A stretch of 64,000 nt of DNA, from contig CAVPVD010000007.1 in assembly GCA_963709155.1 (NCBI GenBank), forward strand, positions 2,294,001-2,358,000. Direction: 5' to 3'. Positions 10,201-17,067 of this stretch are shown here, one piece after another. This DNA comes from Bog-159 sp963709155. GTDB taxonomy: Bacteria; Acidobacteriota; Terriglobia; Bryobacterales; Bryobacteraceae. Both the position numbers and the translations under genes were made by a program. The notes beneath the pieces are model-generated. The model was not told the DNA's origin. It was given only the letters and a program-made list of their open reading frames with translations, and did not search any database. Position 1 is the first letter of the stretch. Every line of letters begins with the position of its first letter.

Positions 10201-10290
10201 TCCGCGATACTCCGCGGCCCACATCACCGGCGCCGCGAGACACGCAATGGCCACGCCGGTAAGAACTCGTGCAGTCCAGGTTCCGGTCAT
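7264..10290 (-). CDS. TonB-dependent receptor-like outer membrane protein with N-terminal carboxypeptidase-regulatory domain
   Basis: 1008 residues from the ATG at 10290, which is chosen because the signal peptide (TARVLTGVAIACLAAPVMWA) starts right after it; the frame stays open to 10362. Residues about 30-105 form a carboxypeptidase regulatory-like beta-sandwich (GQVTFGGLPVPGATVTVTAG). A long beta-barrel region follows, with typical sequences such as YINDDWRISPEFSLNAGMRW and a final strand ending in RLRF. This is the acidobacterial OAR-like class of outer membrane receptors. I do not see a clear TonB box. The ligand is unknown. It is probably cotranscribed with the VWA gene downstream. Confidence 0.85.
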   Translation of the reverse strand: MTGTWTARVLTGVAIACLAAPVMWAAEYRGQVTFGGLPVPGATVTVTAGDKAFTAITDPQGLYSFPDLADGNWKVEIHMLGFAAIQAGVAIGPTTPAAKYELKLLPLDRIDARIAGAEPPGPGPAQSPATPQNEPRKPPVVPKEASDDDLSQRAADGFLINGSSQNGAASPFAQLPAFGNNRNGSKGLFNGGIGMTLDNSALDAQQFSITGQNSPKLSYSRLTGMAALGGPIQIPHLFKRPPVFFVAYQWTRNNNASTLPGLMPDLAERAGVFSSAILDPITGAPFPGNTIPDSRISPQARALLSFYPLPNFNGGTGYNYQLPILSSSHQDALQSRLNKTLGTRDQIYGRFAFQSLRTGAPNLFGFLDTSSLLGINTSANWSHRFSQRWFMNLGVQFSRLATHGTPYFENRENVSGDAGISGNNQEPMNWGPPGLTFASGIASLSDAQSSFDRNQTSGLSDSMRWFRSGHNITFGSDFRRQEFNYLSQQNPRGTFTFTGAATGSDFADFLLGIPGTSAIAFGNADKYFRQSVYDAYINDDWRISPEFSLNAGMRWEYGAPITELYGRLVNLDSSPYFAAVAPVVANDPIGPLTGQRYPSSLVRPDKRGIEPRVGIAWRPIPGSSMVVRAGYGIYYDTSVYQTIAVQMAQQPPLSKTLSVQNSAADPLTLANGFLASPAIVGNTFGIDPNFRPGYAQNWQVAVQRDLPGSLQLTATYLGIKGTNGPQEFLPGTYPIGAVNPCPACPAGFLYMTSHGNSSREAGQIQLRRRLHNGITGILQYTYSKSIDDDAVLGGQGAGATGQNSPNAASAGASEVPTNSSNLAVAQNWLNLSADRGLSTFDQRHLLSMQAQYTTGMGIGGGTLLTGWKGALFKEWTFAGTITAGSGLPETPVYLAAVPGTGVTGTIRPDYIGGFNLNLAAYTAPLPGQWGNAGRNSITGPGQFNVNASLGRTFRVSDRLNLDLRFDATNALNHVTFTAWNTIVNSAQFGSPAAANAMRSIQTTLRLRF

Positions 10291-10374
10291 CGGATCAAAT
10301 GGGTGCGCATAGCGATGCTCCCCGTTAGAAGACGCGGCGGAAAGCCGGCTTGGCGAGGGCATCTGCGCGCAACG

Positions 10375-11238
10375 CTAGTTTTCAGAAGGCCTTTCCACGT
10401 GGTCGATTACGATCGTGTCCACGGGGCCTTTTTGCGTCTCCAGTTTCAGCCCAAGCTGTTCCTGCAGGGCTGTAAAGATGGTTGGACCGGACGCCTCCGG
10501 GGGCGGCGCGGCAACTCCGGGCGGACCGCCGCGCATGGTTCCCTGCCCTTCATCGGGAGTCCATTTCAGCGTGAAATCGTACTCCCCTTTCAGGCCGGTT
10601 TTGTCCACAACCAGGCGTCCGACTTGGCGCGAAAGGATGTCCGCGAAGCGTTCCAAGGTGGCGCCGGTCATGGTCAGCTCGCCCCTCCCGTTCATCATGA
10701 TGCCATGCCGCATCGCGGGTGCTCCGGGAGGTGCACCAGACGGCCCGGGAGGGGGCGGGGCCGAATCGCCCGGCGCAACAGCGGCCGCGTGGAACTTGGG
10801 TCCGTTCTTTGCAACCACCAGCGCATAGAGCGGCAGTTCCTTCGTATCGTGATGCAGGGTGAGCTTGAAGCGATCCGCCAACAGCGTTTGCAGCATCAGC
10901 TTCATTTGCTCCTCCCGATCGTCGCGGCCGAGTTTCGGCTGACCCGCGGCGGGCGCGTCTTCCGGTTTGGCCTCCACGTCGAAATGGTCGGAGTCGAACC
11001 AACCCGGCGCTCCCGAGATCTGGGAGTCTTTCACGCCGTATGCCGTTTGCAGCAGTATTTTCAGCGTGACGTTACTCGCCGACAACCTCCCTCCCGGCTC
11101 GATGCGCAGCATTACATTGCCCGTGCCGCTATGGTTGGGCTTAATCGACGCCACTTCAAACGCGGGCTTTTGAGCGCGGCCTTGCGGGGCGTAGCTCAGG
11201 CCCAAAATCATCAGACTCACGCTTACTTGCCTAATCAT
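10375..11238 (-). CDS. TIGR03435-family secreted protein
   Basis: 287 residues from the ATG at 11238, supported by AAGGAG seven bases upstream; the frame extends further but without coding character. A signal peptide (VSVSLMILGLSYAPQGRAQ) is followed by the signature of the TIGR03435 family: FEVASIKPN, AYGVKDSQISGAPGW, LADRFKLTLHHDTKELPLYA. This family is nearly confined to Acidobacteria and has no assigned function. It is a close paralogue of the C-terminal part of the neighbouring M56 protein, which shares VKDSQISGAPGW and LADRFKL. It sits 32 bp downstream of that gene on the same strand and is probably in the same operon. Confidence 0.85.
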   Translation of the reverse strand: MIRQVSVSLMILGLSYAPQGRAQKPAFEVASIKPNHSGTGNVMLRIEPGGRLSASNVTLKILLQTAYGVKDSQISGAPGWFDSDHFDVEAKPEDAPAAGQPKLGRDDREEQMKLMLQTLLADRFKLTLHHDTKELPLYALVVAKNGPKFHAAAVAPGDSAPPPPGPSGAPPGAPAMRHGIMMNGRGELTMTGATLERFADILSRQVGRLVVDKTGLKGEYDFTLKWTPDEGQGTMRGGPPGVAAPPPEASGPTIFTALQEQLGLKLETQKGPVDTIVIDHVERPSEN

Positions 11239-11270
11239 AAATGTCTCCTTGCAGACCCGATAGCCGCACG

Positions 11271-13070
11271 CTAATTCGCCGACGGCTTCTCCACGCGATC
11301 GATAACGATGGTGTCGACGGGGCCTCTCTGCGATTCCAGCTTCAACCCGAGTTGCTCCTGCAAGGCAGTGTAGATCGATGGCCCGGACGCTTCCGCCGGC
11401 GGCGCGGCATCTCCGGGCGGATTCCCCGGCATCAGGCCGTGGCCCTCGTCGGGCGTCCATTTCAAGGTGAAATCGTAGTTGCTTTTCAGGCCGGTCTTGT
11501 TCACGACGAGAAGGCCCAGTTGCCGCGAGAGCAGGTCCGCGAACATGTCCATATTCTCGCCATTGACATTCAACACTCCCCGGCCATTCATGCGAATCGT
11601 GTGTGGCGGCGGGGGATCGTTAGGGGTTATTTCGCGGTTAGGCGCATTGTCATCGTCCGGTGTGGCCGGCGATTCGTGCATCTTGGGCCCGTTCTTAGCG
11701 GCCACCAGCGCATATATGGGCAGTTCCTTCGTTTCGTGATGGATCGCCAGCTTAAAGCGATCCGCCAACATCGACTGCAGCATCAGCAGGAGTTGTGCGT
11801 TCTGATCGTCGGGGCTGCCTTTCCGTTGCGGATCGGCCGGGGGGTCGTCCAGCTTGGCCTCGATATTGTAATGTTCGGATTCCGTCCAACCCGGTGCTCC
11901 CGAGATTTGAGAGTCCTTCACGCGGTAGGCGATTTGGATGAGAGTTTTCAGGGTTGCGTTGGTCGCCGTGAAGCGGCCCGCATCCATGCCGATCCGGAAA
12001 AACTGCATGCCGCCGCGTTCCGGCTTGATGGATGTCACGTCGAAGGTGACATGGGGCGTGCCGGCGGGCGGCGCCGATTGCGCCCGGCTGGGCGGTGGAT
12101 TCGTCAGGCCGATGACGATGGGTCCGGCGATGGCTATCGTGCCGGCGGCGATCAGCAGTAATTTTCTGCCGAAACTGAGACTATTCGACACCCGCCCGGT
12201 CATGATCCGCACAATCCGTTTCTTCAGATCGGAGCCGGCGATCCCCGAGATGCATGCCAGCGGCGACTCCAGGTAGAATTGGCAAGTCTTCAGAATGCTT
12301 TCCGCGTATATTTCCGGCTGCCCGCCGAGCCGGACCACTTCTTCGTCGCAGGCGCGTTCGCGCTCCTCCACCAGCCGCGCGCCCACCCACCACACCAGGG
12401 GATGGAACCAGAACATGGCCTCGACCATCATGTGAATTGCCGCCATCAGATTGTCGCGGCGGCGGACATGGCACAATTCGTGCGCCAGAATAGCCTTCAG
12501 GTGCGCCGGCGCCAGGTGATCCGTGATGCCTTCCGGCAGCAGCAGCACCGGACGAAAGATGCCGAAAACGCCGGGCTCCAGCAAGGCCGGCGAGGATAGC
12601 ACCGGGATGCCCGCTGCAAGCTCGAGCGGCGAACCGGCGCGCACGGCGGCACGCACGCGGCGCCATCGGCGCCACCAAATCAGTGCCACCGCCAGGCATC
12701 CGCATGCCCATACCGCGAGGAGAATCGACGGCAGCAGGTGGGTATGCCGCGGGACAATCGCGGTCGCCATGGCAGCCACGAGCGGCTGTTGCGGAAAGGG
12801 CTGGCTGACCTGCTTTACGACGGCTGCCAGATCCGTCCGCGCCGCGCGACTGGCGCTCAACCATCCCGTCAGCGATCCAATTTGGCCGCCCACGGCGGAC
12901 AGCAGCGAAAACGGGACGAGGAACTTCACGGAAGCGCTCAACCATATCCAATAGCGCGTGCGCGCGTGATTGCTGTGCAGCGCCAGCGCCAGGAGCGCCG
13001 CCACGGCCGCAAAGAGCGTGGATTGCCACAGATGGTTAGCCATGGCCGAAGTTACATTGACGGGGATCAT
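11271..13070 (-). CDS. BlaR1-like M56 membrane metallopeptidase fused to a TIGR03435 domain
   Basis: 599 residues from the ATG at 13070, which overlaps the BlaI stop by ATGA. The N-terminal half has several membrane helices and the M56 zinc motif HELCHVRRRDN, plus the downstream ERERACDEEVV that is typical of BlaR1/MecR1. After a further helix near residue 310 comes a TIGR03435-type domain (VKDSQISGAPGW, LADRFKLAIHHETKELPIYA). In BlaR1 the same position holds a penicillin-binding sensor domain. The likely role is a membrane sensor-protease that inactivates the adjacent BlaI-type repressor on a signal received by the TIGR03435 domain; that is inference from architecture and gene pairing. Confidence 0.85.
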   Translation of the reverse strand: MIPVNVTSAMANHLWQSTLFAAVAALLALALHSNHARTRYWIWLSASVKFLVPFSLLSAVGGQIGSLTGWLSASRAARTDLAAVVKQVSQPFPQQPLVAAMATAIVPRHTHLLPSILLAVWACGCLAVALIWWRRWRRVRAAVRAGSPLELAAGIPVLSSPALLEPGVFGIFRPVLLLPEGITDHLAPAHLKAILAHELCHVRRRDNLMAAIHMMVEAMFWFHPLVWWVGARLVEERERACDEEVVRLGGQPEIYAESILKTCQFYLESPLACISGIAGSDLKKRIVRIMTGRVSNSLSFGRKLLLIAAGTIAIAGPIVIGLTNPPPSRAQSAPPAGTPHVTFDVTSIKPERGGMQFFRIGMDAGRFTATNATLKTLIQIAYRVKDSQISGAPGWTESEHYNIEAKLDDPPADPQRKGSPDDQNAQLLLMLQSMLADRFKLAIHHETKELPIYALVAAKNGPKMHESPATPDDDNAPNREITPNDPPPPHTIRMNGRGVLNVNGENMDMFADLLSRQLGLLVVNKTGLKSNYDFTLKWTPDEGHGLMPGNPPGDAAPPAEASGPSIYTALQEQLGLKLESQRGPVDTIVIDRVEKPSAN

Positions 13071-13453
13071 TGCGATTGGTCCTCCTTTGCCAGTTTTCGC
13101 AGGGCGTGTTGCGCTTCCCTGACATCGTCGAGGGTAAGCTTGCCGGACTCCACCAGGTGTGCCATCAGCGGCTGGGTCCGGCCGCCGAACAGGCCCAACA
13201 GGTCGTCGATCAATCTGCCTTGCGCGGCATTGCGCGAGACCACCGCCTCGAAGATGTGGGCGTTCCCGATCTTCTTCACACGCCGTACAGCCTTCTTGGC
13301 TTCCAGGCGGTAGACGGTGGTTTGCACGGTGGTGTACGAGGGCCTGTCCCGCTCGGGGAAGGCTTCTTGAATGTCCCGGATGGGGACCGCGCCGCGGTCC
13401 CACAGGACCTGCATGATTTGCAGCTCGAGTTGGGTGAATTTGGGTGTCGCCAT
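13067..13453 (-). CDS. BlaI/MecI-family transcriptional repressor
   Basis: 128 residues, the usual length. The winged-helix region contains FTQLELQIMQVLWDRG and PSYTTVQTTVYRLEAK, which are diagnostic of penicillinase repressors. The remainder is the dimerisation and cleavage part. It is translationally coupled (ATGA) to the M56 sensor-peptidase, so the pair forms a BlaI-BlaR1-like switch. It probably represses its own operon through dyads in the 60 bp before its start. Confidence 0.92.
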   Translation of the reverse strand: MATPKFTQLELQIMQVLWDRGAVPIRDIQEAFPERDRPSYTTVQTTVYRLEAKKAVRRVKKIGNAHIFEAVVSRNAAQGRLIDDLLGLFGGRTQPLMAHLVESGKLTLDDVREAQHALRKLAKEDQSQ

Positions 13454-13458
13454 TTGCG

Positions 13459-13499
13459 TTCTACTATAGCTGTTTGTAATGCTACTACGGCTATGTTAG
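13459..13499 (-). promoter_or_regulatory. Putative operator/promoter of the blaI-M56 operon
   Basis: This A+T-rich stretch lies directly upstream of the BlaI start. On the minus strand it contains CTAACATAGCCGTAGTAG, an imperfect dyad with CTA/TAG ends, and then a second ATAGTAG half. TTGCAT lies 17 bases before TAGCAT. BlaI proteins usually bind dyads overlapping their own promoter, so this is the natural place for an operator. The match to known BlaI boxes is weak. Confidence 0.35.
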
Positions 13500-13529
13500 A
13501 AATGCAAGTGCGATTTTTTTGCTCGCCAG

Positions 13530-13568
13530 GGCGGGACTTGAAAGTCCCGCCGGCACGCTGAAGCGTGC
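13530..13568. repeat. Pair of tight hairpins (REP-like) with GA loops
   Basis: GGCGGGACTT (13530-13539) and AAGTCCCGCC (13542-13551) form a perfect 10-bp stem with loop GA. GCACGCT (13553-13559) and AGCGTGC (13562-13568) form a 7-bp stem, also with loop GA. Its tail AAGCGTGCGCCACGGG reappears at 34785-34800. The site lies between divergent genes, so it is a repeat rather than an ordinary terminator. Confidence 0.6.
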
Positions 13569-13605
13569 GCCACGGGCGGTGAGGTATGCTGCGAAAGGAG
13601 CCGTA

Positions 13606-13995
13606 ATGGAAATAGCGATCGGAACTAAGCTGGAAAAGAAGCTTCTGGTGGATAACGAAGTGGCCATCAATTTCCTGGGCATGGAAGGCGCGCGGGTGCT
13701 GGCCACGCCCTGGATGATTGGCTGGATGGAGCGCACCTGCCGCGATGCCGTACTGCCGATGCTGGAGGCGGGCCATGACACGGTGGGCACGCACGTGGAT
13801 GTTTATCATCTGGCGGCCACGCCCATGGGCATGACCGTCACCTTTACGGCGGAAGTGACCGGCGTCAACGGACGCCGCGTCAATTTCAAAGTGGAAGCCT
13901 GGGACGAGAAGGAGAAGTGCGGGGAAGGTACGCACGAACGGGCGATTGTGAATATCGCCCGTTTCGCGGCGAAAATGCAGGGTAAGCTCGGCTAA
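13606..13995 (+). CDS. Hot-dog fold thioesterase (FlK-like)
   Basis: 129 residues from the ATG at 13606, chosen because GAAAGGAG ends 6 bases upstream; the frame opens earlier at 13519 through a palindromic repeat. The sequence LATPWMIGWMERTCRDA followed by GTHVDVYHLAATPMGM is typical of the small thioesterase group that includes fluoroacetyl-CoA thioesterase FlK. It probably hydrolyses an acyl-CoA; the substrate cannot be told from sequence. It stands alone, with its stop 4 bp from the convergent S53 peptidase stop. Confidence 0.8.
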   Translation: MEIAIGTKLEKKLLVDNEVAINFLGMEGARVLATPWMIGWMERTCRDAVLPMLEAGHDTVGTHVDVYHLAATPMGMTVTFTAEVTGVNGRRVNFKVEAWDEKEKCGEGTHERAIVNIARFAAKMQGKLG

Positions 13996-13999
13996 CCGC

Positions 14000-15160
14000 T
14001 TAAGGCGCGGCGACCAACGCGGGGACCAGGAGATTGGCTTTCGGCGATCCGATGCCGGTGATGAAATCGTATCCCGGACCGGCAGTGCATTGAGCCCCGC
14101 AAGAACCGTTGCTGCCGGAGGTGATGTCGTGGTAGTCGCCTTCGGCCAGGGGATACAGGTCGAATTGCGGCTGCGTCAGGGGCGCCTTGCTCGCGGCGAT
14201 GCGGCTGGAATTGATAATCGCGAACAGCCCCGCCCACGAAGGCGAACTCACGCTGGTCCCGCCCACTTCGGCCCATCCGCGGAACCCGGTCTTCGAGTAC
14301 ACCGGAACGCCTGTGTTGGGATCGGCATCCCAGGCGACATCCGGTATGCCGCGCTTGCCGGTGGATTGCGCGCTGGCCTGGTAGGACGGTTCGGTTTCAT
14401 ACGCGCTGGTGCCGCCGCTGCTATCGGCCCAGGCTGTTTCGCTGGTCCACACGCCGCCCGGGGCGGTTAACGTCGTGCCGCCGACCGAGACCACGAAAGG
14501 AGATGCCGCCGGGTAGAACGCGCCGTGCGCGCTGTCACCGGAGGATGCGCAGAAAACCACGCCCGTCACGTTGAAGTGCGTGTCGTCGCTGGTCTCGGTG
14601 CTGAATTCGGAACCGCCGAAACTCATGGAGACTACGGTTGCGCCGTTCGAGACCGCAACATCCACCGCATGAAAGAGAGCGGCATTGCTGGCTGACGCGG
14701 CTTCCACCAGGATGATTTTGGCTTTTGGCGCAATGGCGTAGGACCATTCGATATCCAGAGAACTTTCGCCGGCCCATCCCGCATTCGTGCGCGGTTTGGT
14801 GCCCGTGGCGTAGATCTTCTTAAAACAGCCGTTGGCCGTAGTGCAGGCAGCTAAGCCGAACTGTTTGGTAAACACACCCAGGTCGGATTCGGCGTTGGGA
14901 TTGTCATAGGCGTCGATGAGAGCTATGGTTTGTCCCGCGCCTTGGTTGGAGATGCTGGAGATTCCGTAGGCCGAGCGCATCTGGGTTGGTGTGAAGCCGG
15001 GCGCCACTTTGGCGACGTCGGGCGAGGGCCGCACCACGATGGGCGGATGCGCCCATGCCGGATCGCCGGGGTCGACCACGGAATCGGCGGCTTGCGATGG
15101 AAGCGCCGCGGCGAGCAGAATGCCGAGGCTGCTGCACAAAAATAATCGATTCTTGTTCAC
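14000..15160 (-). CDS. Secreted S53-family peptidase without a recognisable prodomain
   Basis: 386 residues from a GTG at 15160 (AAGGAA nine bases upstream); an in-frame TTG at 15196 is possible. A signal peptide (LFLCSSLGILLAAALPSQA) precedes the S53 catalytic domain: Glu and Asp in ESSLDIEWS, Asp in SSGDSAHG, and Ser in GGTSVSSPSWAG. Unlike the 973-residue S53 enzyme at 2.2 kb, it has only about 45 residues between signal and peptidase domain, so the usual inhibitory prodomain is absent. It is probably a secreted peptidase. Confidence 0.85.
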   Translation of the reverse strand: MNKNRLFLCSSLGILLAAALPSQAADSVVDPGDPAWAHPPIVVRPSPDVAKVAPGFTPTQMRSAYGISSISNQGAGQTIALIDAYDNPNAESDLGVFTKQFGLAACTTANGCFKKIYATGTKPRTNAGWAGESSLDIEWSYAIAPKAKIILVEAASASNAALFHAVDVAVSNGATVVSMSFGGSEFSTETSDDTHFNVTGVVFCASSGDSAHGAFYPAASPFVVSVGGTTLTAPGGVWTSETAWADSSGGTSAYETEPSYQASAQSTGKRGIPDVAWDADPNTGVPVYSKTGFRGWAEVGGTSVSSPSWAGLFAIINSSRIAASKAPLTQPQFDLYPLAEGDYHDITSGSNGSCGAQCTAGPGYDFITGIGSPKANLLVPALVAAP

Positions 15161-15310
15161 GAATATTTGTTCCTTGTTACGGAGATTTGCACACAAAGCT
15201 TTGCCAGCGTATCACAGAATCAGGTCGCCGCAAGGTAACAAAAGTACCAGTGCCGTACCGCCCATTTGCCGCCTCGGCCGCGCCGCCGGGCGGGGTGTGC
15301 CAACTGCCCG

Positions 15311-15339
15311 TTGACACAAATGCGCCGCTTCCTTATACT
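15311..15339 (+). promoter_or_regulatory. Near-consensus sigma-70-type promoter for the efflux operon
   Basis: TTGACA at 15311-15316 and TATACT at 15334-15339 are separated by exactly 17 bases, a near-perfect housekeeping promoter. The PadR-family ATG is 18 bases further on, so the leader would be very short and no ribosome binding site is visible. A PadR operator probably overlaps this site (autoregulation), but I cannot define it. Confidence 0.7.
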
Positions 15340-15357
15340 TGATCTACCAGTAATCGA

Positions 15358-15696
15358 ATGTCGAAAACGAAGCTCGATTATGATGCCTCGGGACAGGACC
15401 GCGATCTCTACTCGGGTCTCATACGGCTGCACGTATTGCATCATGCGTGCGAGGAGCCTATCTTCGGGCTGGGCATGGTCGAAGAGTTGGCCCGCCACGG
15501 CTATCGCATCAGCCCCGGAACGCTTTACCCGTTGCTGCATGGTTTGGAAAAGAAGGGCTACCTCGATTCGTTCGATTCCCGCCACGGTAAATCGCTGCGC
15601 AAAGTCTATCGCGCCACGCCGCTGGGGCGGAAAGCGCTGCGGGCGGCCAAGGTGAAGGTGCGTGAACTGTTCGGCGAACTGATCGAAGGCCAATGA
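15358..15696 (+). CDS. PadR-family transcriptional regulator
   Basis: 112 residues with the PadR winged helix: YSGLIRLHVLHHACEEPIFG, then HGYRISPGTLYPLLHGLEKKGYL and the wing RKVYRATPLGRKAL. It is the first gene of an operon in which each start overlaps or abuts the previous stop (ATGA with the TolC-like gene). PadR proteins commonly repress adjacent efflux pumps until an inducer binds, so it is the likely local regulator of the RND system. Confidence 0.9.
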   Translation: MSKTKLDYDASGQDRDLYSGLIRLHVLHHACEEPIFGLGMVEELARHGYRISPGTLYPLLHGLEKKGYLDSFDSRHGKSLRKVYRATPLGRKALRAAKVKVRELFGELIEGQ

Positions 15697-17066
15697 GACT
15701 TCCCGGCATACTCCGATTCGTAGTCTTGAGCTGCGCGGCGGGCGCTCCGCTGTGCGCGCAATTGACCCTTCCGCAGGCCGTCGATGACGCGCTGCGCAAC
15801 TATCCTTCCGTGCGGGTCTCCGAAGCGCAGATCGACGCCGCGGCCGCCGGCATCAAACTGGCGCGCACCGCTTACCTGCCGCATGTTGACGCCATCGCAC
15901 AAGTTAATCGCGCCACGCGAAACAACGTGTTCGGGCTGCTGTTACCCACGGGGGGCGTGATCCCATCGATGTCCGGCCCGGTGATCGGATCGAACAACTT
16001 CGGAACGGCGTGGGGCAGCGCGGTAGGCGCGCTGGTGAGTTGGGAGCCGTTCGATTTCGGATTACGCCGCGCCAACGTGCAGGCGGCCGCGGCAGCCCAC
16101 GCCCAGACCGAAGCCGCTTTAAAACGCACACGCTTCGAGGTGGCCGTAGCCGCGGCGGATGCCTATTTGACCCTGGCGGCCGCGCAGGAGACGGTGCGCG
16201 CGGCGCAGGCCGGCGTGGACCGCGGCGAAACCGTGCTGCGCACCATTCAGGCGCTGGTGGGCGCCACTTTGCGCCCCGGGGCGGATGCTTCGCGCGCGGA
16301 AGCGGAGTTGGCGGCGGCGCGCACCGAGTGGATCCAGGCGCAGCAGGCCGCCGATGTGGCGCGCGCCACGGTCTCGCAGTTCGTCGGCATGGAGCCGGCC
16401 CGCATCGCCATTGCCGCGCCCGGATTGCTGCAGCTACCTCCGGAGCGGAACGCGGCGCCGCTCGATACCGCCGCGCATCCCGTAGCGATCGAGCAAAACG
16501 CCGTCGTCGCACAGGCGCAGGCGCAACTCCGCGCGCTCGAACGATCGTACTTCCCGCGCTTCTATCTGCAAGGCGCGGCGTACGCCCGCGGCACAGGCGC
16601 GGAAACCGACGGCCGATTGCTGGGCGGGCTGAATGGCCTCGCGCCCAACGTCCAGGATTACGCCTTGGGCTTCACGGTGAGCTTCCCCGTGGCGGATCTG
16701 CCCGCCGTGCAGGCGCGGGAGGCCGTGCAATCTGCGTCGGTCCGGGCCCAGGCCGCGCGTTCGCAGCAGATCGCCACCGATCTGCGCGCGCAGTGGAATA
16801 TGGCCGTCGCGACGGTGCAGGGCGCGCGCCGGATCGCGGCGAACACGCCGGTCCAGGTATCCGCCGCGCGCGCGGCCGCCGATCAGGCCACCGCCCGTTA
16901 CAAGTCGGGCCTGGGGAATGTCGACGCGGTGGCCGAGGCGCAGCGCTTGCTCACACAAGCTGAAATCGACGATGCGCTTGCCCGGCTGGGTGTGTGGCGT
17001 GGGCTCCTGGCGGTGGCTACCGCGGCCGGCGATATCCAACCTTTTGTGGCGGAGGCCGGACAATAA
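15693..17066 (+). CDS. TolC-like outer membrane efflux protein
   Basis: 457 residues, normal for the TolC/OEP family. A signal peptide (FVVLSCAAGAPLCAQ) is followed by two repeated OEP regions rich in long Ala/Gln/Arg helices. LTLPQAVDDALRNYPSV is the characteristic N-terminal motif, and ARYKSGLGNVDAVAEAQRLL recurs in the second repeat. It forms the outer membrane exit duct of the tripartite pump encoded with it. Its start overlaps the PadR stop. Confidence 0.92.
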   Translation: MRLPGILRFVVLSCAAGAPLCAQLTLPQAVDDALRNYPSVRVSEAQIDAAAAGIKLARTAYLPHVDAIAQVNRATRNNVFGLLLPTGGVIPSMSGPVIGSNNFGTAWGSAVGALVSWEPFDFGLRRANVQAAAAAHAQTEAALKRTRFEVAVAAADAYLTLAAAQETVRAAQAGVDRGETVLRTIQALVGATLRPGADASRAEAELAAARTEWIQAQQAADVARATVSQFVGMEPARIAIAAPGLLQLPPERNAAPLDTAAHPVAIEQNAVVAQAQAQLRALERSYFPRFYLQGAAYARGTGAETDGRLLGGLNGLAPNVQDYALGFTVSFPVADLPAVQAREAVQSASVRAQAARSQQIATDLRAQWNMAVATVQGARRIAANTPVQVSAARAAADQATARYKSGLGNVDAVAEAQRLLTQAEIDDALARLGVWRGLLAVATAAGDIQPFVAEAGQ

Positions 17067-17067
17067 G

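Noticed and set aside
9304..11274. 656-codon plus-strand frame
   Set aside because: It runs antisense to the TonB receptor and TIGR03435 genes and is Arg/Gly-rich without domains; open by G+C bias.
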